From the NCBI GenBank assembly GCA_035771165.1, contig JAWNZC010000419.1, positions 4,779,501 to 4,843,500 of the forward strand: a DNA stretch of 64,000 nucleotides, read 5' to 3'. Positions 13,101 through 26,700 of the stretch are shown in pieces. The position numbers and the translations under genes were made by a program. This stretch comes from Paragorgia papillata (taxonomy: Eukaryota > Cnidaria > Anthozoa > Scleralcyonacea > Coralliidae). Numbering within the stretch: position 1 is the first letter of the stretch; the number at the start of each line of letters is the position of its first letter. Below the pieces are notes generated by a model that was not told the DNA's origin, ran no database searches, and saw only the letters and a list, made by a program, of their open reading frames with translations.

Positions 13101-16100
13101 ACACATATTTCCGTTACCCATAAAGCCATTGTTGCATGTACATTCATAAGATCCAAAGTTATTACTGCAAGTAGCGTTAATGTTGCAATTATGAGAACCT
13201 GTGACACATTCATTAATATCTATAAGGCAAGCACATGAAAGTAAAATAAAAATGGCACAAGTTAATGTATTTGTGCAGATATCGTTCAAGTGTTCAATCC
13301 GAAGTGAAACGTTATAGCTAATTACAAAAAAAGTAAAAATTGTATAAATGCGATTGTTTCGCAAAATACTACAGGTAAACTGAATGGCCACAAGTTGCTG
13401 AATATTTAAATATTTAAAAAAAATATAATATTAATGTAAATCTATAATAGATAATATCTTAATTGTTACATACCAATACAATAACTGTTTCCATTCCCAG
13501 TGAAGCCATTGTTACATCTACATTCATATGACCCCAATTTATTGTTACATGTAGCGTTAATGTGGCAATTATGAGAGGGTTTACTGCATTCATTGATATC
13601 TATAAAGTGAAACAATAAGAAAATAGAAACAAAAAAATTAGGAATATAGATTGTGTTGTCATTTTCTTGTTCTGCTTAACACAAGTAAACGACAGCTTTA
13701 CGCAAAACCTGTTTTAAAATGGAAATACTTTACAGAAATTACCAAATTAAGAAATATATAGTTGACTAGATAATATGTTAACGCAACAACCTTTCACGTT
13801 TGACTGAATGTTTCGAAAACGGTCAAGAAGCCATTTTTTACTCATTTGTCACCAAGACCAAACACATATTTTACTCAGATCTCAACTGTTATATAACTAA
13901 ACGTTGATTCTAAATAACGTATAATTAAATTAAATTAATAACGAAATGAAGTCATTACAAATTCTGATGAATATCACATCATCATGTAAACCTATACCTC
14001 TGTTTACCTCTGTAGACCATGAGGATCACAAGCTTATTAGTTACTTACTGTTGTGTGTCATCCTCGTAAAATAGAGTTTATCTATCTATCTACCTCTAGG
14101 AGAATAATTGACCTCAACCAATATTTATGTTACAAATAGAATTGGTATGAAAGCTATAAGAACTTAATATTATATTCATTTTGTTGCTAGTGATCTTTAT
14201 GTGAAAAAGTACACATGTACAGTTTTCCACCATGTACTGAAGTAGACCATGCTCTGCTCATAATACAATCATAAATGAAATGAAAAAGATATCTAGATGT
14301 TAAATTAAACAAATAGCTGTGACACAAACCAGTACAGATTTTCCCATTTCCAGTAAAGCCATTTTCACATACACATTCATATGACCCGATGTAATTAATG
14401 CAAGTAGCAGAAAAGTGGCAATCATGAGACCGAGTGCTACATTCATCGACATCTGTATAAAGTAAAAATAAAATTCCTACAAATGTAGATTAAGTGAGAT
14501 TCAATCCGATTGCAAAGTGTAACTCGCCTATCAAAAAAATGGAAGCGCTGTAAATGCAAAATTGCAAAAAAATGCTGGTGGATAGGCTACGAAATATAGG
14601 CCTGCCTTTCTGCATTTGTACCGAAATCAATCAAACAGCGTCAGATGAAACGACAAATAACCACCCCGTTAAAATAGAGAATTTATAAGATATTTGGCAT
14701 GGGCTGAAACCGTAATAAAATGTACGTTTTGAACTCTGTCCATCAATTCACCCATGTATATACATTCATTTTTTAATCTATATTTTAAAGGGCATTGGCA
14801 ATATAAATTAAGTTTGTCGAATTTAAAAGAACTCGAGAAATGGTAAAGGAAGACTCTTACAATTTTTCCGTATTTTCCTTTGTTTTCGGGATATTTTAAT
14901 TTGTTTGATATGTAAATGAATGGTCTCTGACGTCATAACCAGGGTAGAGCATTTTCACGCAGAGAAAACTCAGTTACATCTCCAAGTTTGTTCAACAAAA
15001 TCATTCGAAACTGTCCACATCAAAACTCGTAGTGATACTAAACATTTTATGTTGAGCAATCACTGAGGCATAAGTGATTTTGGAATGCATGAAAATACTG
15101 TACCCTGGTTATGACGTCAGAGATCATCTCATTTACATATTAAACAAACCAAAATATCTCGAAAACGAAGATAGATTCAGAAGTCGTAAAAGGTCTTCCA
15201 TTACAAAAGTCGTAAAAGGTCTTCCATTACAATTTTACAAGTTATCTCAAATTAGACAAAATTAATTTATATTGCCAATCCCCTTTAAACAGATTATTCC
15301 TTCTATCCATTCGTTCATCCATCCATCCATCCATTCTTTCTGCCATCAATTTTCCCATACATCAGTTCTTTCATTTATCGACGCAATCACATAAAGTGTG
15401 AATGTTTTAAGCGAATTAATTTTTAGGAAGTGATTTTATTAAAAATATCAAAGCCCAGAAAATTATTTTGAAAAAGCCTATAACATTGAAGAAATGGAAA
15501 ATGAAAATATTTATTGATCCTACAATAAGTTATAATTATAGTTCAATAAATATTTTCATTTTCCATTTCTTCAATGTTATGGGCTTTTTCAAAGTAATTG
15601 TCTGGGCTTTGATATTTTTAACAAAATTACGTTTTCCGTCTGGAATCTCTTTCTTGTTAATTTTCAAGAAGTGATTTTACATTTGAAAAATTTGGTTTAA
15701 TCACTTTAAGTTGTTAACTTAAAGTATTTCCGGCGCCAAATATAATATATACTGCCACTATATATTATTCACACGCTATGCAAACACCATCAAATTTATG
15801 ACAAATTTTACATGGTTTACATCAGCAACTTTGGTAAGTTTTGAAAAAAACAATTTTTCACTTCACTTACCGCATCCAATTCCACTACCACTTCCACCTC
15901 CACTTCCATCTCCACTTTCAGTTACGCTTCCAGGTTTGACTACAAAATCAGAGCCTGGCAATATAATAACGGCTGCAACAAACGGTTCGGATATGTACAA
16001 AACTCAACATGAGTAAATTTTGAAACAAGGCAGAGAAGAGTACATGTTGTATAAACGTGCAAATGTTTTATGACACAAGGGTAGAAAATAAGGGGTAAAG

Positions 16101-19100
16101 CAAAAATTTAGTTGGAAGATGCAATTGTAGTGTTTGAAACAGTTGAAATATGTTTTTAAAGTTTATTTAAACAATATTTAAAACTCAGCATTTGTTCCAA
16201 GAGCACTGATTTTCTCATCGAGAGAACTCATGCCGTTACTTAATTTTTTAAACACATATATCACGATCGAAGCCATACAGTAAATAATGATTGAAATATG
16301 GGTGTATTGGAATCTTTGATCAATAAAAAAGGATAAAAAATGAAAAGTTTGACGATTAAAATCTGTAAACTAATCCACTTCACTATAGGGAAAAGCAAAA
16401 GCTATATCTTATAAACATAAGTTTATAACATTGTTTATTGAACATTTTACTTTTCTTTAAATCTAAAAAACTTAAAAACTTGACGTTAATGAACTTTAGT
16501 ATTGACTAGTTTAAGATTTTAATGATTTTCTTCGATAATTACAATGTAAATTTATAAAAAAGAAATTTGAAACATGCAGTTTGATAGCTCGCTTGGTTTA
16601 TATGGGGGTTTTGTGATTTCAAGGGGGGGGGGGGGGGGGAGATCTAATATGTGCGTGTGTTAGGTAATATTTTTCTGGACGTTGTTTGAAAAATTAGCTA
16701 AATATAATTCTGAGTAGAAAAGCGTGTATTGTTGAAGCTTAACATGTTACTATTATTTTCACTTTTAAATAAAGTGAATAACAATTATATTTTTGACTTT
16801 TTTATAACTCAAATCCTGGGGTTTACAGAGTAACGCTTTCTCCAGTTTGTTTATGAATAATTAAATCTGACCAAAATATACCTTAAATATGTTTGCAGTT
16901 AAACGTGCTGATACATTTAAGAATTAAGACATATAGTTTAAGTCCCATTTAAGGTTATGTAAATGTGGCTTAAATCTGTTTGACAGATTTAAGTAAATTT
17001 AGGGAAACTTAAATACATATTAAATTTAGCTCCTATGTCCACAAAATGAGGTCAAAGTTCGGAATGATAATTCAAGAAAAATGTTATACATTAAAATGCG
17101 TAGCGCAGCCTCAGATCAGATGGAATACAACGATATTGTAATTATAGCATGTAGGCAGGCAAGCCATGGGCATAAATGTTTTAGGTAAAATTTAATTGTT
17201 TCTAGATAAACTTACCTTCACAGATTTGTAAAGACATGTTTCTGGCTAGTTTAAAAAGCTGAGAAAAGTTATCAAGAATTGTCACGTGCTCATCCTTGGG
17301 ACTAGAAGCCATTGCATAAAGCTCCTCCTTTGAGATACTATTTCCAATCCCAACAGAAAAAATGACAATCCCAGCATTTCGTATACGTTGCGCTTGCCAA
17401 CTGACCATAGAATCACCCAAACCGTCTGTGAGTATAATAATTACCTTTGCAATATCTAAAAAAGAGTTAGTAATGTTTCTTTTAAACTTATCAATCATTA
17501 ATAATTCATGAGAATTGTACTCCATCAGACAGCTCATTTTATCACGTGAATAAGCTTTGATACCGGTAAAATACTAAATCAACCACTAGTGTTTCATGTA
17601 ATATATCATACACGAGAAGCCGTTTATCTGATTTGAAAACACCAAGAACTGTGTTGAAAAACGAGGTTTTTAACTCACATCGAGGTGTTTTTAAATCAGA
17701 TAATTAACGGCTTTCGAGTGTATGGTATAGCTTCTCAAACGAATCAGTATTTAAATAGAAATTTGAGGTAAAAGCTGTCTTAATTTATGGGCGTTTATTA
17801 CCACATTTCACAACAACGTCTCGGTATTTGATTTCATTATGTTTTCCTCACGAATTATTAATGAGTTCGAGAATTATGTTAATTAAACAAAAGCGGTAAC
17901 CACTATACGATTGCAAGTTATATTTATTAACTCCCACAACGCTGGCTAATTGGATTGAGGAGTTGGAAGTAGATGTGCTTAACATTTTTTTCTTTTTATT
18001 TCACGCATCCTTGAAGCCATGTCAAGTTGTACGCCTTTGCTTTCATGAAGACACCAGACCACGTACGTATATTGTTTATATTTAGAACACTGTCAATTCA
18101 TAGTTCCGCAATGTTTGAGTTGCTTTCTCTTAACTGTTTAGAGAAATATAACGGACGTATCCTATGTTGTTGAAGAATAATATCAAAAATTATCAATGCA
18201 TGCTCCATTTATCATGCAACCTCATCGACATAAAATAATAGAGAGCTTAAGCAAGCTAGGACGACGACGGTAGTCTAAAATTCAGTCGGTAGTATTGAAT
18301 ACTTAAAGTATGTGTTTTGACATCCAAAAACTTTAGAGATTTTGTCGCATAGTTTGATGTCAAACTCAATTAACAGGTTTTACCGTTTCACGAGTTAACG
18401 TCGTCCTGAAGACGTGGAAGTGATCGGAATAACGTTGTATGTACAGTGTGTATAAAAAACCTGGAACCCTTAGAAACTGAATTAGTATTCTGTTCAAATA
18501 ACCTATAGAGCGTTTTCATCTGACGTCACGGCGGCCATATTGGTGTACCAAAACAATGAAATGGCGGCCATATTGGTGTACGGTATGGGAATTAGCTCTT
18601 TCTTATTCAAATATTTCGTATTGTTTCACCACCCCCATGGGGCCACCGATCACGTGAGTGAAAACGCTCTATTGTAGTAGTTTGAAAGGCCTAAACACAT
18701 CTAATACTAATTCATTTTTTAAGGTTGCGTTTTCTTTGATCCACACTGTAGAACGGGGACGGCGTTAGGATTACTCTTGGGACTAAAAATTATTCATTCT
18801 CTTTGTTGTTTGAGAAAAATTCTTCTGTATTAAGGACGTTGTCCTTGTCCTTGGCGTTCGCGTTGTATTTGCTTAAGCTAGCTCCCTAATAATAATTATT
18901 ATTATATAGCATGCTATCGGATATGAGCTTTTGCGTAATCTGATTGGTTCCCTACTACTAGGCTATCAGCTCATATCCTGCTAGTAGAGGAAAAACAAGA
19001 TGGCGGCATGTTTTTTTAAACTGCCGAAAAGAGTTGAAATTGACGGATTTTTATACAGAAAAACATCAACACCCTCAAACCAATGTATAAAAAAACAACA

Positions 19101-22100
19101 TTGTGTAAAAATACATTAACAAATACACAATTTAGCATGTCAAATGGTAAAATTCACCCAAAAATTACGTCTTTTTACTTCAGAAACACGACTAAATTAG
19201 CGGGTTGATATTAATTTGTTGCCAAACAAAGAAACTCACGGTTAAAACCAAGCTTACAACACACATTTCGTAGGAGATCACCAGTAAAGAGACTTTTTTA
19301 TTTAGATAAGCATTTGGAGTAGTAAAAAGCATGTTCTTTTTCAAAAACAACCAACTATAAGTAATTTAGTTTCACTGCCGAAGGTGTTTCAGTTTAATTT
19401 TTGCATGAAATCAAAACCTTTTTCACGACAGCAACGCTAATATAAACAACTGACCCACCTTTTGACTTCATAAAGGTACCTTTTAATCTTTTTTGTTGAT
19501 CTGCTTAACACAGAGTTGCCTCTCGAGCAACATTTATGCAACATCTCACTGAAGCTGTTTGCCGAACACCTCAGCGAGAAGTCTGTGTGAATGCATCATT
19601 ACGCATGGCGGAAGTATTAGTTGCCTGTTGCCTATGCCGGAAGTTTGTCGTTTCAAACATTTCGCTGTAATTTTGTTTCTTGTACAGTACTTGGCTATAT
19701 AATAAAACAGTTATACCATTCGCTCTCGTCGTATACGAACTAATAGCCAACTCGGCGAAGCGCCTCGTTGGCTATGAGCTCATATACGACTCGAGCTCAT
19801 GGTATAACTGTTAATTATACGGCAAAAGTTACTTTCTGTTCTCATCGTACGACGAGCCATCTGGAAGCATAGTCCATAGAGATAATATGGTCTGGAAACT
19901 TGGCAAACTTCAAAGTGGTTAACAAATGAACTGCGGTTTATATTGAACCGTACCTTACACCGTGTATATCCTTTGTTTTAGGTTTATTAATATTTAAATA
20001 TCACGGTTGAGTGATTGAACTGAAACGCTGCTATTGGATAATACCTTCATTATACTAAAATACAATGGGTCCAGTGACCGTGCACAAATCTGCATAAAGT
20101 CCAATAAAAAACAGAACAAAGACTTTAGCTGAGTTTCCAGACCATATAGTTGAATGACTATGCTGGAAGTGAGTTTTAGGATTCCAAAAGCGATAACAAC
20201 AAGAACAACAACATTGAAAATCACGAGTCTTTGTCACACGCTCGAGGTCACGCTATAAGTATACGTATCGTGTAAGGTAATGTAAGGTATGTTTCAAAAA
20301 GCCAGTATAATAAACTTCTTATTAACCGAGAGTGCGGTCATTACGGAAAATATCAGACCTCGGTTTTTTGTGTACGAACCTCGCTCTACGAGCTCAGTCC
20401 GTACTATCAAAACCTCGGTCTGATATATTTCTCCGTAATGACCGCGCTCTCGGTTAATTAGATGTTAATAATTGCACTCTATTATTAAAATAATTTAATT
20501 TCGTGATATACCTATAATAAGTAAGCTATACTTACCAGTATTCCTACCTCCATATAACTTGGTGAACATTTTGGTGCACGCAAGGTTTAGCGCGTGTGAA
20601 GTGCCTGTACCACCTCCAAAATATGGTGTTTTTTCGACCTCGCTATCAAAAGCAAGTTTGTTTGGAAAATACTGCTTGAATTGAATAAAAATAGAGGGAG
20701 AACCTGAAAATGACATCACTGATACACGTGTTTCTTCGAGTGATATTTTAAAAAAGTTTGTGAGATTTTTGACGAATGCCTTCATGCTTTGAAAATGTGG
20801 GCGAGAAATACTCCCGGAAGAATCCAGAATAAAAGCTAGGTCAACTTTAGCCTGGCACTTTTCTTTGTTTCCTAAAAAAATAGAGAATAATAAATTTTTG
20901 GCGTAAAAAAGACAACTGAACTACATCATCGTCTTGCACTAACTTAACACAACAAAACTAGATAGATATTTTTGTGCATGTAGATTGTAGATTCAACCCC
21001 GTTCCCAGTTTTTTTTTGAAATTACGAGGGCGGGAAAAAGCCCTGGCATCGACTGGTGGACATTCATTGGTGATTGCTTTTCTTAAAGGGTATTGGCAAT
21101 AAAAATTAAGTTTGTCTCATTTGAAAGAACTCGTCAAATGGTATAAGAAGACCTTTTACAATTTTCCCGTATCTGTTTTGGTTTTGGAAATATTTGGACC
21201 AAAGACAGCCTGCTGTCCGCCATCTTGGAATTATTTTCGATTTGCATGTGACATCATAACCAGAGTAAAGTGAAATTTTTATCTTGCCAACCTTATTATG
21301 AGCTAGAAACTCGATTTTGTTGCGCTATTTCCATTTTAAATTGACCCACAACATTTAAAAAGCCTTCCGTGGAAATTTGGTCACCCACGGAGTAGTTTCA
21401 TCAGGTTTACCCTGGTTGTGACGTCACCAATTTCCTAGTTAATTAGACCCAATATTACAACAAGATGGCGGTCAGCACGCTGTCTTTGGTCGAAATATTT
21501 CCCAAACCAAAACAGATACGGAAAAATTGTAAAAGGTCTTCTTATACCATTTGACGAGTTCTTTCAGATGGGACAAACTTGTTCTTTATTGCCAATACCC
21601 TTTAAACATTCCTCAGGAAACGTAATTATGATAGTTTTGTGCCAGTTATAATCAAATAGCTTCAACGGAACCGCCAACGGGACCAATGAGGCCGCTCATT
21701 GCAACGAACTTCTCCCACGGGACCGCCATTACTCCAAATGATTTTGCATACTAAATTGAAATACTAAATAATCTATTACACCCAGTATTTCTGGGTGCTG
21801 TGACCAGCCGATGCCAGGGCCTTTTCCGGCCCTCCCAATTTCAGAAAGGCCATGGGAACGAGGTTGTGTAGATTCTTGAACTGCATGTGCATCAATCTCG
21901 TACCCAGAGCCTGCGATCCTTTTAGTCATTACCAGGGAACAGAGGCTCTGGGGAACTCCGATGAAACTTGTCATCTGATTGGTTAGTTTTAAAACAGTAA
22001 TGTTTCAAATAATGTGCACGTTGCTAACTTGTTTAAGCGATTTCTCGACGTTCTGTAACACATAATTATACACGACAGACCCAAATACAAGTGAACACAT

Positions 22101-23679
22101 GAAATAACTCAAAACAGCAAAAATCCCGACAATTTACTAAGTTAAAACTATTTTTTTTTTCATTCACTATTACATTTTACAGCAGTAATACTCGAGATGC
22201 TTGTTATCTCAGGCGATTTTCTTTACCTTCTAACTAGATTGCATTATTGTTTGACAAATTGTTGTAACGAAAATATTTAAATACTGTATTAAATTAGTCA
22301 ATTAAGTCAAATTTTGTGATTTGTTATAATTATCGTTATGTTAATTTGATTGGCCTACTTAAAGCTTTACTACCATACTTTATGACTATAGCTTTTAGTA
22401 CCATAGCTTTAATAGTCGAGCTATTAGTGCACTGCCTCTCACCACTGAGGACCGGAGTAAAGCCCATTTGGGTTGAGTTAGTATTTGAATGGGCGACCAT
22501 GCACCTGTCCGGGCTTGGAACTCATGCCAGATATGAGTAGAGTTGTTAGCACTTAGCCTTCTGTGCCTTGCTGGCTTTACTCTGAGAGTCTGAGTTCACT
22601 GAGTTCTTTATCAAGCATGGCCTGCAGCATGGCCTGTGAGCATACAGTAGACAATTTTGTCAAAAATCTTGTTCAGCTCTAGATCTGAATACAAGGTTGT
22701 TACAACGATACAATTCCATCAATTTTGTCAAGAATCTTGTTCAGCTATGAATACAAGGTTGGTACAAGTACACAGTTGCATCATTGTTTTTACCATAGTA
22801 GCTATAGGCATTAAACGCAGTAGATACGTGCACGCCTGGGCGTGCCTATTTTTTGAAGTCGCAAATATGACGAATATTTCCTCGTCTCATCTCCACCACG
22901 TCCATTTTTGAAGACAATATTCACTCTCGTTCACGAATTTTAAACATATTGGTCATGCTATCGGGAAATTCTTTATTTCTTACTCTGTACATAAAAACTT
23001 ATCAGTTCTGTGTCGAACAACCAACCAATGGTTGCCAGTTTTCTCAGTACGTATACTGTTGATGAAAAAAGAAAATGCTTTTTCACAGAACTAACCAATC
23101 TCGTTCCCAGAGCCCACGTTCCCCACCCAGGAAACGAGAGACTCTGGGATAATCCGTTCCAAATCGTTACGTTATTGGCTGAATAGTGAGCATGAGCTGG
23201 TCTGAAGTGACCGGAAGTAGAATTAATAAAACCAAAATAACAAAGATGTCGGACGACAAGACTCCAGTGAAGACGTTGCCGCGATCAATATCTTCGCCGT
23301 ATGTGTGTAGATGCTGTAATTCGAGCTTCGCCAGCAACCCCATTGACTTGTTTGGGGGAAAAGTCAAACAAGGAGAACATACTATCCAGATTCCGCTCGG
23401 ATATTTACGCATGCGTACCTCAAATCGAAATAACCATAATAACAAGAATCCTGTGATTTGAAACGGATTATCCCAGAGTCCCTCGTTTCCCAGGTGGGGA
23501 ACGTGGGCACTGGGAACGAGATTGAGAACTAACCTTCAAATCCGCTTCCGCTGCCACTTTCGTTGCTACTTCCGCTGCCATATGTTAAAGTAGAACGCCG
23601 TTTACGAAGCACACGAAACTCAGGTGATTCAGCTTCCAGCAAAAAAGGATCATCTGTATAAATGTTTATTAAAAATACA

Positions 23680-23711
<32 letters not shown>

Positions 23712-26700
23712 TATATATGCAATAACAGTTTTATAATAATGTGAAGTTGTTAAAAAGAAGGTCTGGACAAGTGACATTTAAAGCAAATAGTCTTATACCT
23801 TTTAGAATAATCAGGATTGTAAATTATTTGGAGTATTTGGATAATTAGAGTATTGTGAACAGAGATTAGATTTAAATGTTTGTGTTAATGGCTACATCTT
23901 ATATAAATAGGCTATAATGGTAAATACCTATCTTAATGGTAGTTAGCTTATGTGCCATCGTTACTGCACGAGCATCATGCACATCAATCAACATTTTTTT
24001 CTCTTGAGTCATGCTTTTCCATTAAATTGCGGATTCTTATTTCAAAGGCCGCCTGTGGCTTAGGCTCGATTTCCAGTCTTCAACCTCGTCCCCAGGGCAT
24101 TTGAGAAAGGAAGCGAGCAGGCCGATCAAACGCCCTGGCAAAGGCTAGAATCACGTGAGAAAATATTCCAATTTATTTTTCTCAGGTCCGTAACTGCAGG
24201 TCCGTAACAAAAATGCCGGCTTCTGATTGGCTAAATACGAGGTCCGTATCACACAAGTACGGACCTCTCGTTTTTCCCGCCAAAACTAATATGGGGGTGA
24301 AAAACAGTTTTCAAACCAAAAAAGTGGTGAAAAATGTACTCCGACGATAGTGAGCATAGTGAGAGCGAATTTTATTATCCCCAAGACGACGTCCCAAGCA
24401 CAAGTGCTGGAAATTTAGTCTATTCAGACCCAAACGCGAACGAAAACGGGTGTTACAATGGCAGCGATATTGACATCCAAAATTATATTGAGAGTCAACG
24501 ACCGGAAAACACGAAGAAGAAAACGGAATAGGATATAAATGTCATTACCAGGTACTTTTTGTCTATAAATTAAGTACGAGAAATTCAAACCATACCTGCC
24601 AAGGAATTAAACATCCTCCTCGCCAAATTTTTCGTTAACGCTCGCAAGAAAAATGACGACGTTTACGAGCCTTCGTCTCTCACAGCTTTTCAGAGAAGTC
24701 TTTCAGAGAAGTTGACTTGTAACAATTATTTTGTTTTAATGTGGGAAAAATAAATAAGTTATTTACCAAACTTTGTCGGTCCGTACTGGAAAAATATTGC
24801 CCTCGGTCTGGACTGCACGGAACTCGGCCTGTGGCCTCGTTCCGTACAGTCAAGACCTCGGGCGATATTTTTCCAGTACGGACTTCCAGTTTGGTAAATA
24901 ACATATATATATTTGGAAAATTTTCCCGCCAGATTGACTACCGGGCTTCCGGTCTATGTACGTCAGCTTATATATTTGAATGAACCACAGTACAAGTCAA
25001 CGCAATGTATTGTTTCTACGAGAAATCCAACATGCTAAATCAGCTCAAAATAACCTTAACACACAAAATAACCTTAACACGAAACTTAACCAACATATCA
25101 CCGCAAACTCACCACAAACAACCCAGGCAAGTGTATTTTGTTTATTTCAGTGTGTTAAGGTTATTTTGAGCTATTTTAGCATGTTGGATTTCTCGTAGAA
25201 ACAATAAATTGTATTGGCTTGTACAACGGCTTATTTAATGATTCAGTTCATTCAAGTATTTAAGCGGACGTACATACGACCGGAAGCCCGGTGGTCAATC
25301 TGGCGGGAAAATTTTCCAAATATATTGGAATATTTTCTCACGTGATTCCAGCCTCTGCCAGGGCGTTTGATCGGCCTGCTCGCTTCCTTCCCCAAACGCC
25401 CTGGGGACGAGGTTGGGGCCCCGGTACTTACCTACCCCGAAATCACGGCTGGACTCGTGAGCACGTTCATTGTCGATTTGCATCTATCACAAACGCGTGT
25501 CTGCACATTTTCAGCAGGCATATATTAGGACCATTGCATGAATCATCCCCGTAAGTTCAAAATGGCGATCAATAGAGTGCTGATGAGTGAGGCATGCGAT
25601 GGCATTTTAGAAACGTTTAAGATTGATTGTCTAAAAGATTTACAACGAGAAGCTCTAGAGAAATTAGTTAATGGCCGATATATTTTCGTCTTTAGCTAGA
25701 GGATCGGAGAAGTCAATTATATTTCAGTCAGCTTCTATGGTTTTTGACATCGTGAAATTAATTTATGCAATACGTCACAGACACGTTCTGTGGCTTACGC
25801 GTCCAGCCGTGGTGGGAGGTACGTGTTCCATACCTGTAGCTATATAAGGTCTTACACTGTAAAATCAACACCTAGGTTTGTGAAACAGGGCTCCACTTAA
25901 ACCAGCTCTAGCTAAATGGATAACCCTGTCTAAGGCGTTTACATGGACAAACGTTGTCCCTGGTAGAAGGGTCACCCTGCCTCCCGAGCTACCCTGGGGG
26001 AGCCAACTTTGTGTTCATTTTACTTAGTCTCGACAGCGAGCGTTTACATGGGGAATTTCATACTTTTCTCGGGTAGTAGGGTCACCTTGGGGGTAGGGTC
26101 ACCCTCTTTGCGAGGTAGGGTTACCCCAGGGGGCGAGATAAAGTTGACTCGCCTACCCGAGGCAAAACTGCGAAACAAAATGGCGGCAGAAAGTGAAACA
26201 ATTGATAGAGCAGCAAATACGAAGCGAAAACAATGGTCTTGGTCTCCAACAATGGCTGAAAACCTGATAATTGACCTGAAGAAGTATGAAAGCTTCTGTG
26301 AGTTTAATTCTATCGTTTAATTCTAACAGTACAGTTACAGTTTCTTCCCGACGATCGGCCATCTTAAATTAGATGCATTAAACTATACCCAGTCCTGCAG
26401 GCTTAAACCGATTCAGAAGTCATAATCTAATTCCTCATGTAAACACACGACAAAGTTGTCTTGGGGGGGGGGGGGGGGGTAGGGTGTCCCTCTTACCCGA
26501 ACCAACGTTTAGTCCATGTAAACGGCCCCTAAATATTGTTTATAAATAAAAAATAAATTATCAAGTGTCCAAGTACGTAGTCTAAGCTTTTTATAATTGA
26601 TAACCAAAATCTATAATACTGTGAGCATACGAGCTTAGAATTAAACTTACCTAAAAAATCCTGCTTCTCTTTTAATCCATTGTTTGACATTTTATAAAGT

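Larger units (their letters stand above)
24085..25413. mobile_element. large foldback with an insertion in its left arm
   Basis: The right arm (25140-25413) is continuous and complementary to two left-arm pieces, about 24085-24175 and 24903-25110. Landmarks: 'gaatcacgtgagaaaatatt', 'ttggaaaattttcccgcc' and 'gtttctacgagaaatccaac', each with its complement on the right. The ~725-bp interval 24176-24902 is therefore a later insertion (DUF3504-like fragment and its hairpins). Confidence 0.75.

Noticed and set aside
22436..22550. Segment resembling a 5S rRNA or tRNA-derived SINE ('gtatttgaatgggcgaccat')
   Set aside because: Only the 3' internal control region looks 5S-like; no full 5S fold and no second copy in the window, so not listed as RNA.
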